From Bacteroidota bacterium (lineage in GTDB: Bacteria; Bacteroidota; Bacteroidia; Sphingobacteriales; Sphingobacteriaceae), in contig JAHJVW010000079.1 of the NCBI GenBank assembly GCA_018828585.1, positions 1-52,384 on the forward strand: a DNA stretch of 52,384 nucleotides. The letters run 5' to 3'. The notes beneath the pieces were generated by a model. That model searched no databases and was not told the DNA's origin. It was given only the letters and a program-made list of their open reading frames with translations. How positions within the stretch are numbered: the first letter of the stretch is position 1; the number at the start of each line of letters is the position of its first letter. Below, piece after piece: positions 37,358 through 45,152 of this stretch. Both the position numbers and the translations under genes were made by a program.

Positions 37358-38593
37358 CTAGCTGAATTTTAAATATTTCGTGAATTTACCAACAGTTAAT
37401 CCTTGTAATAGTATAGAAAATGCAACTACAAAATAGGTTACCGAAACCCACAGTTCTTTATTTAGATCGGGCGTTAAAGATAACGCGAGTGCAATAGAAA
37501 TACCTCCACGTAAACCACCCCATGTTAAAACTAAAACTGTTTTATGATGAAATTTTTCTCGAAACTTTATCATCAATGAAGGGATAAGAACTGATACATA
37601 TCTAATCATCAGAATTAATAAAATCATAGTTATACCTATCCAAACGTAATCTTTAATATCATTAATAATCAATAACTCTAATCCTATTAAAACAAAAAGT
37701 ATGGCATTTAAAATATCATCAATCAATTCCCAAAATTTAGAAACATATTCTCTTGTTTTATCTGACATGGCGAACTTTTTACCATGATTTCCAACTAAAA
37801 TCCCTGCGACTACCATTGCTAACGGACCTGAGACATGTAGCCAACTTGCTAAAGTATAACCACCCATTACAATCGCAAGAGTAATTAAAACTTCTACCTT
37901 ATAATTATCGATACTTCGCATCATCCTATAGCCTATAAAACCGACTATTAGGCCCAGAAGCATCCCGCCTACAGCTTCTCTTAAAAATAATTCGGAAATC
38001 TCCATAAAACCGGGAAGCTCTGGAGAACGAGCGGCTTCCCAAATAGTTATAAATATAACAACGGCAACGCCATCATTAAACAAGGATTCTCCTGCAATTT
38101 TAGTCTCTAAAGATTTTGGAATATTTGTTTCCTTTAGAATACCTAATACCGCAATTGGATCGGTTGGAGATATAAGAGATCCAAATAATAAGCAATGGAT
38201 AAAAGGAACTTGAAGACCAAAAAATGGTAAAAGATAAAAGCTAATGGCCCCAATTAAAAAAGTGGAAATCACAACACTAAATGTGCTGAACATGATCACC
38301 GAAATCTTCTCTTTCCGTAAGTCCTCAATGTTTATATGAATAGCTCCTGCAAAGAGCATAAAACTCAGCATAGAGCCTAAAAGAAGTTCCGAAAAATCAA
38401 ACCTTTCTAGTAAAACTGTAACATCTCCAAGTATTGATGGATACAAATTCCCTACAATTACTAAACCCAGAGATGCAATTAAGGCGATAAGCATTAATCC
38501 AATTGATGGTGGCAGTTTTAGATATCTAAAATTTAAATATGCAAAAACAGCTGACACAACAATTAATATCGAAAAAGTATGATATAAACTCAT
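37358..38593 (-). CDS. CPA1 family Na+/H+ antiporter (NhaP-type)
   Basis: A 411-residue inner membrane antiporter with about 12 hydrophobic segments. The CPA1 motifs LFGSLISPTDPIAVLGIL (segment 5) and GESLFNDGVAVVIF (segment 6, with the N-D pair) are intact, and the late conserved segment LTWGGLRGGISIALALSL is present. It should exchange Na+ or K+ for H+. It lacks the large C-terminal cytosolic tail seen in some NhaP proteins. A terminator separates it from the upstream mscS gene, so it needs its own promoter. Confidence 0.93.
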   Translation of the reverse strand: MSLYHTFSILIVVSAVFAYLNFRYLKLPPSIGLMLIALIASLGLVIVGNLYPSILGDVTVLLERFDFSELLLGSMLSFMLFAGAIHINIEDLRKEKISVIMFSTFSVVISTFLIGAISFYLLPFFGLQVPFIHCLLFGSLISPTDPIAVLGILKETNIPKSLETKIAGESLFNDGVAVVIFITIWEAARSPELPGFMEISELFLREAVGGMLLGLIVGFIGYRMMRSIDNYKVEVLITLAIVMGGYTLASWLHVSGPLAMVVAGILVGNHGKKFAMSDKTREYVSKFWELIDDILNAILFVLIGLELLIINDIKDYVWIGITMILLILMIRYVSVLIPSLMIKFREKFHHKTVLVLTWGGLRGGISIALALSLTPDLNKELWVSVTYFVVAFSILLQGLTVGKFTKYLKFS

Positions 38594-38623
38594 TTATAAA
38601 AGCTTAAAACTAATTGTAAAAAT

Positions 38624-38654
38624 AAAAAACCCGATCGGAAAGATCGGGTTTTTT
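38624..38654 (-). terminator. Terminator between mscS and the antiporter gene
   Basis: A 13-bp stem (38624-38636 with 38642-38654) has a GGAAA loop on the plus strand. It lies directly after the mscS stop and before the antiporter start, with A/T runs on both sides. Confidence 0.85.
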
Positions 38655-38655
38655 A

Positions 38656-39489
38656 TTAGTTATTATCCTGTTTAAAAAGATGTACGTCTCGTTGAGGAAA
38701 TGGAATTGAAATTCCTTTTTTATCAAATGCTTTTTTAATCTCCTCAATTTTAGATAAATATACATCCCAAAAATCATCGTTTGAAACTAAGGCCCTAACT
38801 CTAATATTTACCGAACTATCACCTAAAGAGTCCACATAAATGTATGGTGTTTCTTTATCTATGATTCGTTCATCAGAAAATATGACTTCTTTTATTGTTT
38901 GTTTCGCTAAATCAATATCATCTCCATAACCTATTCCGAAAACCCATTGCATTTTACGGGCAGGCTCTGTACTGTAATTGATGATTTTATTATTGTATAA
39001 GTTACCATTTGGTAAAATAATGGTCTTGTTATCAAAAGTTTTTAATACTGTGTGAAATATTTGAATTTCACTGACAGAAGCAATTTCTCCTTGCGCTTCA
39101 ATTACATCTCCAACTTTAAATGGCTTTAAAATTAAGATCAAAACACCCCCTGCAAAATTAGATAAACTTCCTTGTAAAGCTAAGCCTATTGCCAAACCTG
39201 CTGCACCTAAAATGGCAAAGAAAGAGGTCATTTCTATTCCTAATGCTGAAAGTACAGTTAAAACTAAGAGAATCAACAAAAGATTATGAACCAAACTTCT
39301 AAGAAATACTCTTAATGATGGGTCAACATCTCTTTTCTCCATAATTTTCGCAAAAGATTTGGATAAAAACTTCACAATTTGCCAACCTATAAAGCCAATC
39401 AAGATGGCTTTTATTAGTGCCAATCCAACATCTGCACCTTTATTAATTAAAAATGTTTGTACTTGTTCGAAATCACTCATAAAATTCAT
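38656..39489 (-). CDS. Small-conductance mechanosensitive channel (MscS family)
   Basis: A 277-residue MscS-type channel, near the size of E. coli MscS (286). Three membrane segments precede the pore helix GAAGLAIGLALQGSLSNFAGG, which shows the Ala/Gly pattern of TM3, and the beta-domain follows with LILKPFKVGDVIEAQGE and LPNGNLYNNKIINYS. It opens on hypo-osmotic shock. A second in-frame ATG three codons downstream is an alternative start. It is bounded by its own terminator. Confidence 0.94.
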   Translation of the reverse strand: MNFMSDFEQVQTFLINKGADVGLALIKAILIGFIGWQIVKFLSKSFAKIMEKRDVDPSLRVFLRSLVHNLLLILLVLTVLSALGIEMTSFFAILGAAGLAIGLALQGSLSNFAGGVLILILKPFKVGDVIEAQGEIASVSEIQIFHTVLKTFDNKTIILPNGNLYNNKIINYSTEPARKMQWVFGIGYGDDIDLAKQTIKEVIFSDERIIDKETPYIYVDSLGDSSVNIRVRALVSNDDFWDVYLSKIEEIKKAFDKKGISIPFPQRDVHLFKQDNN

Positions 39490-39560
39490 ATTTTTTTAAA
39501 TACTGACGAGATATGTCAGAAATTGTTTGAAAAAATTGAAAAACCTTTGTTTCTCAATAA

Positions 39561-40745
39561 TTAATGAGCAGAAATTGCGCCAAGAATAACTTTACAAGCA
39601 AACTTGATTTCGTCCAAAGTAATAATTAAAGGCGGAGCTATACGCATGGCATTATCGCAATGCAAAAACCAATCTATAATTACCCCATTTTCTACACAAG
39701 TCTTACTCACCGCTTCTACTTGTTTGAAATTATCTAATTGGATAGAAAGCATTAATCCTTTTCCTCTTATTTCTTTGATTTTTGGGTGTTTTAATAATGT
39801 TCGAAAAAGCTTTTCTTTCTCTTCAACAGGTGACATTAAATCTTCAGCTAAGATGGTTTCTAAGGTCGCTAAACCAGCGGCACAACTCACAGGGTGACCA
39901 CCAAAAGTGGTAATATGCCCAAGTATTGGATTATCTTTAAACACATCCATCATTTTTTTAGAGGCTATAAATGCTCCAATTGGCATTCCTCCCCCCATTC
40001 CCTTTGCCAGTAATAAAATATCAGGAATTACATCAAAATGCTCGAATGCAAAAAGTTTTCCTGTTCTTCCAAAACCTGTTTGTATTTCGTCAAAAATTAA
40101 TACTGCTCCGGTTTCGTTACACTTGGTTCTTAAAGCTTTTAAATAGTCTGCATCAGGGACTCTGACTCCTGCTTCACCCTGAATAGCTTCTAAAATAACA
40201 GCTGCCGTATTACTTGTAATATCATCAAGCTGTTGCTTATTATTCAAATTAATAAAATGAATATCTGGTAGCAAAGGACGATAAGCTTGCTTATAATATT
40301 CGTTACCCATTACGCTTAAAGCACCATGCGTACTACCATGGTAAGCATGATGGAAAGAAATTATTTGTGATCGGTTGGTGAATTTCTTAGCTAATTTTAG
40401 TGCACCTTCTGTTGCTTCTGCTCCTGAATTTGTAAAATATACAGAGGATAAGTTTTTTGGTAAGACCGAACTTAATTTTTGGGCAAACAACACTTGTGGT
40501 GCTTGAATATATTCTCCATAAACAGTAACATGAAGATATTTATCTAGCTGTTTTTTAATGGCTTCGATAACATTTGGATGCCTATGTCCCAGATTACTAA
40601 CCGCAAAACCAGACACTAAATCAAGATATTTTCTTCCAGTGGGATCTATTAAATAACAACCTTCGGCTTTTTCAATTTCTAAAAGTCTAGGGAAATCTGA
40701 AGTTTGAGCTGTATTTAAGAGAAAAAGTTGTTTGTGACTAAGCAT
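39561..40745 (-). CDS. Class III aminotransferase (acetylornithine aminotransferase-like)
   Basis: A 394-residue PLP-dependent fold type I enzyme. The PLP phosphate site is NSGAEATEGALK (about 106-117), the D219-E220 pair in LIFDEIQTGFGRTG contacts the cofactor nitrogen, and K248 in LLLAKGMGGGMPIGAF is the Schiff base lysine. The fold and length match the aspartate aminotransferase family group, which includes ArgD and ornithine or 4-aminobutyrate transaminases. No arginine biosynthesis gene lies beside it, so the substrate stays open. Confidence 0.92.
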   Translation of the reverse strand: MLSHKQLFLLNTAQTSDFPRLLEIEKAEGCYLIDPTGRKYLDLVSGFAVSNLGHRHPNVIEAIKKQLDKYLHVTVYGEYIQAPQVLFAQKLSSVLPKNLSSVYFTNSGAEATEGALKLAKKFTNRSQIISFHHAYHGSTHGALSVMGNEYYKQAYRPLLPDIHFINLNNKQQLDDITSNTAAVILEAIQGEAGVRVPDADYLKALRTKCNETGAVLIFDEIQTGFGRTGKLFAFEHFDVIPDILLLAKGMGGGMPIGAFIASKKMMDVFKDNPILGHITTFGGHPVSCAAGLATLETILAEDLMSPVEEKEKLFRTLLKHPKIKEIRGKGLMLSIQLDNFKQVEAVSKTCVENGVIIDWFLHCDNAMRIAPPLIITLDEIKFACKVILGAISAH

Positions 40746-40801
40746 TGGCCAAAGATAAGCCTAAAATTTTTAACCTAATATCAGGTTAAAATCAAATATT
40801 A

Positions 40802-41233
40802 TTAATTGGACCTTTGCCTAAGCTGCTTAATTAACTCTTCTCTGAACTCTCTTTCAGCTGCATATAAACTTTTTATTTGTTCTGGAGATAAGGTCTTAGA
40901 AAATTCACGACGATATTTCTTTCTGACTTCTAAAATCTTGCTATCGTAGTTAAAGTCATCATCAACTAATTTATCAGGATTATCTGCGTTAGCTATTCTA
41001 TTTTGCTTTTTTTGCTGTAGTAATTGATTTAACTCATCTTGATATTGATTATAAACTGGCCAGAAATTTTGAGATTCTTCTGGCGTTAAATTCAACCTTC
41101 TAGTGATAAACCCAATTTTAATAGCCTCAATTTGTTTGGATCTCTTTGGATTCATTCCGCCACCACCTTGGGCAATACTATCCTTACTAAAAACTGTTAT
41201 TAAAAAAATTAAAATGTATATCAGGCGTCTCAT
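40802..41233 (-). CDS. Spy/CpxP-like periplasmic protein of the ECF operon
   Basis: A 143-residue protein with a signal peptide (residues 1-21, ending KDSIAQ). The mature part is helical and charged, and LNLTPEESQNFWPVYNQY followed later by LSPEQIKSLYAAEREFREEL matches the paired LTxxQ-type repeats of Spy/CpxP-like proteins. It is the third gene after the ECF sigma factor, three bases behind the repeat protein. By analogy it may be a periplasmic stress sensor or chaperone, but that is inference. Confidence 0.75.
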   Translation of the reverse strand: MRRLIYILIFLITVFSKDSIAQGGGGMNPKRSKQIEAIKIGFITRRLNLTPEESQNFWPVYNQYQDELNQLLQQKKQNRIANADNPDKLVDDDFNYDSKILEVRKKYRREFSKTLSPEQIKSLYAAEREFREELIKQLRQRSN

Positions 41234-41236
41234 TTC

Positions 41237-41848
41237 TTATGGCGTATATTCTAAATAGTCTTTTATTTGATCATCTGTTAATTGATCTTTATTTAATGAA
41301 AAAACCGACTTATTATCCAAGTGATTAAGTATTGCGGGTAAATCATTTGCATCTGTATGCAACAGAAGGTAGTTTTCAATTGCTTCGTTGGGTAATTTTG
41401 AAAGTTGATAACTCACATTTTGCTGCCTACTGATATTGAAATAAATACCAACGGATGTTGTCAATAGAATACAAGCAGCAGCAGCATATCTGATAAAATT
41501 AAGATTAAATATTTTGGTAGATTTTTTTGGCGTTTTAACTGCAATTTTTATTTTTTGTTGAGCTTCTTTAAAATAATTTTCAGGCGCCTTGAAACCATTA
41601 TTTTGATTGATCAATTCATCAATCTTAATTTGCGATATAATTTGACTTTGTAATTGGTTGAAGTAATTTTCAGGAACTTCGAAAACAGATTCCTTTCCTA
41701 AATCTTCTAACGTAACCTGACTTAATAAATGAGGATGCAATTCATTAAAATATCTCTTAGGCACTTTAAAAGCATTTTCTTTAGGAATTGCGTATAAATG
41801 AGGTGCTTCCTTCTCCCAGTCTATATAATCGTCCTCTTTTTTCATCAT
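41237..41848 (-). CDS. Putative anti-sigma-like membrane protein with three VPxxYF repeats
   Basis: A 203-residue protein with one membrane segment (about 118-136). The cytoplasmic N-terminal half has three copies of a motif: AFKVPKRYF (26-34), VFEVPENYF (55-63) and GFKAPENYF (85-93), each followed by a helix like NQLQSQIISQI, at about 30-residue spacing. It lacks the zinc HxxxCxxC anti-sigma motif. Position 30 bases after the ECF sigma gene suggests that it binds and holds the sigma factor. The C-terminal 65 residues would be periplasmic. No known domain was recognised. Confidence 0.75.
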   Translation of the reverse strand: MMKKEDDYIDWEKEAPHLYAIPKENAFKVPKRYFNELHPHLLSQVTLEDLGKESVFEVPENYFNQLQSQIISQIKIDELINQNNGFKAPENYFKEAQQKIKIAVKTPKKSTKIFNLNFIRYAAAACILLTTSVGIYFNISRQQNVSYQLSKLPNEAIENYLLLHTDANDLPAILNHLDNKSVFSLNKDQLTDDQIKDYLEYTP

Positions 41849-41878
41849 ACTCTATTGATTCGATTTCTCTTAAAAGGT

Positions 41879-42427
41879 TTAATCTTTAGTAGTTAAATGT
41901 GCCTCTATTTTTTTTACCGCCAAATGATAAGATGCTTTTAAAGCACCCACACTTGTACCTAAGATATCCGAAATTTCTTGAAACTTCATTTCCTCAAAAT
42001 ATTTCATATTAAAAACAAGTTTCTGTTTCTCTGGCAATGTTATTATCGCTTCTTGTAATTTCCTTTGAATTATATCCCCACTGAAATACTGCGATTCATT
42101 CAAGCTTTCGCCGAGCTCCTCAGAAAGATCATCTATTGAAACATTATTTTTTGACCTTTTTTTCTTTAGGAAGGTAATACTTTCGTTAGTGGCTATTCTA
42201 TAAAGCCAGGTATAAAGCTGAGAATCTTGTCTAAAATTAATAAGGTTTTTCCAAACCTTGATAAACACGTCTTGTACTAAATCATCGGCATCGTCATGAT
42301 TAATAACTATCCTTCTGATATGCCAATAAACTTTTTGCTGATATTTTTCTAATAGCAAAGAAAAAGCTTCATGACGAGTTTTATCATCTTCAAATTTTTT
42401 TAAAATAACTTCGTCTTCTATTACCAT
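41879..42427 (-). CDS. ECF RNA polymerase sigma factor
   Basis: A 182-residue ECF sigma factor with regions 2 and 4. Region 2 shows DDADDLVQDVFIKVWKNL with the WLYRIATNESITFLKK segment. Region 4 begins LPEKQKLVFNMKYFEEM and holds the helix-turn-helix FQEISDILGTSVGALKASYH. It starts the operon with the repeat protein and the Spy-like protein. The stress signal and target promoters are unknown, but autoregulation is usual for such operons. Confidence 0.93.
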   Translation of the reverse strand: MVIEDEVILKKFEDDKTRHEAFSLLLEKYQQKVYWHIRRIVINHDDADDLVQDVFIKVWKNLINFRQDSQLYTWLYRIATNESITFLKKKRSKNNVSIDDLSEELGESLNESQYFSGDIIQRKLQEAIITLPEKQKLVFNMKYFEEMKFQEISDILGTSVGALKASYHLAVKKIEAHLTTKD

Positions 42428-42489
42428 TTTAAAAAATAAGCCGAAGATTTATTCAAACTCCGGCTCAATAAGTTTATTTAGTTTAATTA

Positions 42490-43443
42490 CTATTTTCTTT
42501 TCATTACTTTTTTAACAGCATCAACAATATTACTGCTATCTAAACCGTACTTTTTCATCAACTGTTCGGGAGTGCCGCTTTCGCCAAAAGTATCGTTTAC
42601 TGCAACAAACTCCATAGGAGTTGGTGTATTTGTTGATAACAATTGCGCAATACTTTCTCCTAATCCTCCATATCTATTATGTTCTTCGCAAGTCACCACA
42701 CAGCCTGTTTTTTTTGCCGACTTTAAGACTGCTTTTTCATCCAAAGGTTTAATTGTGTGGATATTGATAATTTCTGCATCAATACCTTCTTCTGCTAATT
42801 TTTCTCCTGCTAAAATGGCCTGCCAAACCATATGCCCAGTTGCGAAAATACTTACATCAGCACCCTCATTTACCATCCAAGCTTTACCGATTTCAAATTT
42901 TTGATCCGGCGAAGTAAAAACTGGAACAACAGGACGACCAAAACGCAAATAAACAGGCCCTTCAAACTCGGCAATAGCTATGGTAGCAGCCTTGGTTTGG
43001 TTATAATCACAAGGATTAATCACTGTCATCCCTGGTAGCATTTTCATTAAGCCAATATCTTCTAAAATTTGATGCGTTGCACCATCTTCTCCCAATGTTA
43101 ACCCTGCGTGAGATGCACAAATTTTCACATTCTTATTAGAGTAAGCTACAGATTGACGAATCTGATCATAAACCCTTCCTGTTGAAAAGTTGGCAAATGT
43201 CCCTGTAAAAGGAATTTTACCTCCAATAGTTAATCCAGCCGCCATACAAATCATATTTGCTTCGGCTATACCAACCTGAATGAATCTGTCTGGAAATTCC
43301 TTGATAAAATCGGCCATTTTTAATGAGCCCACCAAATCTGCGCAAAGTGCTACCACCTCTTTATTTTTTCTACCGGCTTCTAATAAACCAGCACCAAAAC
43401 CAGAACGGGTATCTTTACTTTCTGTATATGTGTATTTTTTCAC
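42490..43443 (-). CDS. Transketolase, C-terminal subunit
   Basis: A 317-residue protein corresponding to the pyrimidine-binding and C-terminal domains of transketolase. Its start FGAGLLEAGRKNKEVVALCADL, the ASHAGLTLGEDGATHQ loop with the catalytic-site histidines, and the transketolase C domain (about 185-310, VVTCEEHNRYGGLGE) are intact. It pairs with the N-terminal subunit encoded just upstream on the same strand. The holoenzyme transfers two-carbon units between sugar phosphates in the pentose phosphate pathway. Such splitting is common in Bacteroidota and not a frameshift. Confidence 0.94.
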   Translation of the reverse strand: MKKYTYTESKDTRSGFGAGLLEAGRKNKEVVALCADLVGSLKMADFIKEFPDRFIQVGIAEANMICMAAGLTIGGKIPFTGTFANFSTGRVYDQIRQSVAYSNKNVKICASHAGLTLGEDGATHQILEDIGLMKMLPGMTVINPCDYNQTKAATIAIAEFEGPVYLRFGRPVVPVFTSPDQKFEIGKAWMVNEGADVSIFATGHMVWQAILAGEKLAEEGIDAEIINIHTIKPLDEKAVLKSAKKTGCVVTCEEHNRYGGLGESIAQLLSTNTPTPMEFVAVNDTFGESGTPEQLMKKYGLDSSNIVDAVKKVMKRK

Positions 43444-43513
43444 GTCTTTTTTATTTTAAATTTTTGATAACAAGCATGTTATGCAAGGTTTCATTTTAAA
43501 TTCTTTATCTGGA

Positions 43514-44362
43514 TTAATAATCTCCGTAGGTTTCTTCTAATTGATTTAATGCTTGAACAAGTTGCTGTTCATTAGGTGCAGTACCATGCCATTTATGAGA
43601 GCCTTCCATATAGTCTACTCCTTTTCCCATTTCTGTCTTCATCAAAATCATAACTGGTTTACCTTTTCCAGTTCTTGTTTTCGCTTCTTCCAGAGCCGCA
43701 ACTATTCCATCCATATCATTTCCGTCCGCATGCATCACATCCCATCCAAAAGCAGAGAATTTTTCGTGTAAATCCAATAAACCTAAAACCTTATCAGTAG
43801 GTCCATCAATTTGCTGTCCGTTTACATCTATTGTAGAAATTAAATTATCCACCTTATTAAAAGGAGCAAACATAGCTGCCTCCCAATTTTGTCCTTCCTG
43901 TAATTCGCCATCACCATGTAAAGAAAATACTAGAGATTGATCTTTATTCATCTTTTTAGCTAAAGCAGCACCAATAGCGACCGACATACCTTGTCCTAAA
44001 GAACCTGATGCGATTCGTATTCCTGGTAAATGTTCGTGTGTAGTTGGATGACCCTGCAACCTAGAATTCAATTTTCTAAAAGTCTTCAATTCTGATTTAT
44101 CATAATAGCCAGAGTGAGCTAATACACTATAAAAAACTGGTGAAATATGTCCATTTGAAAGGAAAAATAAATCCTCTCCAATACCATCCATATTGAATGA
44201 TGGATCATGTTTCATGATTTTAAAATATAAAGCAACAAGATAATCTGTACATCCTAATGAGCCTCCTGGATGTCCAGATTGACATTCATAAACCATCCGT
44301 ACGATGTCTCGACGAACTTGTGAAGCCATACGCTTCAAATCAAAATTATTTTCTAGTATCAT
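43514..44362 (-). CDS. Transketolase, N-terminal subunit
   Basis: A 282-residue protein with the thiamine diphosphate-binding part of transketolase. Motifs are SGHPGGSLGCTDYLVALYF at the N-terminus, SGSLGQGMSVAIGAALAKK, and the ThDP-binding HGDGELQEGQNWEAAMFA. It lacks the pyrimidine domain, which the next gene provides 70 bases downstream. The two chains should form the active enzyme in the cytosol. Confidence 0.94.
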   Translation of the reverse strand: MILENNFDLKRMASQVRRDIVRMVYECQSGHPGGSLGCTDYLVALYFKIMKHDPSFNMDGIGEDLFFLSNGHISPVFYSVLAHSGYYDKSELKTFRKLNSRLQGHPTTHEHLPGIRIASGSLGQGMSVAIGAALAKKMNKDQSLVFSLHGDGELQEGQNWEAAMFAPFNKVDNLISTIDVNGQQIDGPTDKVLGLLDLHEKFSAFGWDVMHADGNDMDGIVAALEEAKTRTGKGKPVMILMKTEMGKGVDYMEGSHKWHGTAPNEQQLVQALNQLEETYGDY

Positions 44363-44569
44363 ATAGTAATCGTTATTAAAGAGCCCTAAAATAATTAAAT
44401 AAGTTAAAAGCCCGAATTTTAAGTTTGATATTACATGCTAACAACACAATGTGGAAAACTTTTGAAAATCAAAACAGATTAATAAATAATCTTTGTTAAG
44501 AGAAGTAATTTTAATGTTTCCCATAGTTATAAATGTTTATAAATCTACGTTGATAACTTATTTTACTCT

Positions 44570-44806
44570 ATGCAAAACTCTTTACAAAAGATTCATCATT
44601 GTTCAATAATTCGTTTGACTCTAAAAACCATTGTTTTTTTAATCTTGGTTTTAGGCTTTAAAAAAATAACATTAGCGAAAACTTCTGCATCTGTTGGAAT
44701 TGGAACAACCACTCCGTATGCAAATGCCAGATTAGATATTTCATCAACGATTAAAGGTCTTTTGTTACCTAGATTATCTATACAACAACGAGACATTCTG
44801 ACTTAA
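44570..44806 (+). pseudogene. 5' remnant of a GIGTTTP-type surface protein gene
   Basis: A 78-residue frame with a hydrophobic export segment (about 17-37) followed by ASVGIGTTTPYANARLDISS and KGLLLPRLSIQQRDIL. This is the stereotyped start of large Bacteroidota surface or fibre proteins, which normally run to several hundred residues. The frame stops straight after RDILT. In the +2 frame the text KINATG continues the expected pattern (usually NPATGLLIYN) before stops follow. I read it as the head of a decayed and deleted gene. Confidence 0.65.
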
Positions 44807-44870
44807 AAATTAATGCAACTGGCTGATAAATATGAATAAGCAATTGTTAAATAAAATAGAATGAAAATTA

Positions 44871-45148
44871 AGCTTCTATCTTGTAGGAGATAAGGCCTGG
44901 TTAGGTGTATCTTATAAAACACCTGTAAATCTTTTAAAGAAAAAAGGAGTTATAGGAAATGTAAAATGTTACACGTATTGGTTGAAATAAATGAGTTTTA
45001 TGCAGATAAGGTATGGAGATTGGATGATGAATATGATTATTCTTTATCTTCTTTGCAAGGTTACTCAGGTGGTTCTCATGAACTTTCTTTGAGTATAACT
45101 ATTAGGTCAAAAAGAGACTTTAGTACTCTTTCACCAAGATATTTTTAA
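44871..45148 (+). pseudogene. 3' remnant of a PorP/SprF family gene, frameshifted
   Basis: Two frames together spell the C-terminal end of a PorP/SprF type IX secretion membrane protein. In the frame of 44871-44990, SFYLVGDKAWLGVSYKTPV matches the usual F-L-x-x-E-K-F-W-L-G-A-S-Y-R segment. In the frame of 44966-45148, EYDYSLSSLQGYSGGSHEL and the ending TLSPRYF match the end of the family. The two overlap around 44966-44990, so a frameshift or small deletion separates them. The N-terminal two thirds are missing. The intact PorE-like gene starts four bases later, as in intact porP/ompA pairs. Confidence 0.65.
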
Positions 45149-45152
45149 TACC

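Noticed and set aside
39604-40146. Plus-strand frames inside the aminotransferase gene
   Set aside because: Shadows of a well-supported minus-strand gene with full PLP motifs.
42490-44362. Transketolase broken by a frameshift
   Set aside because: The two parts are separated by 70 bases, each has its own start and complete domains; split transketolase is a known gene organisation.
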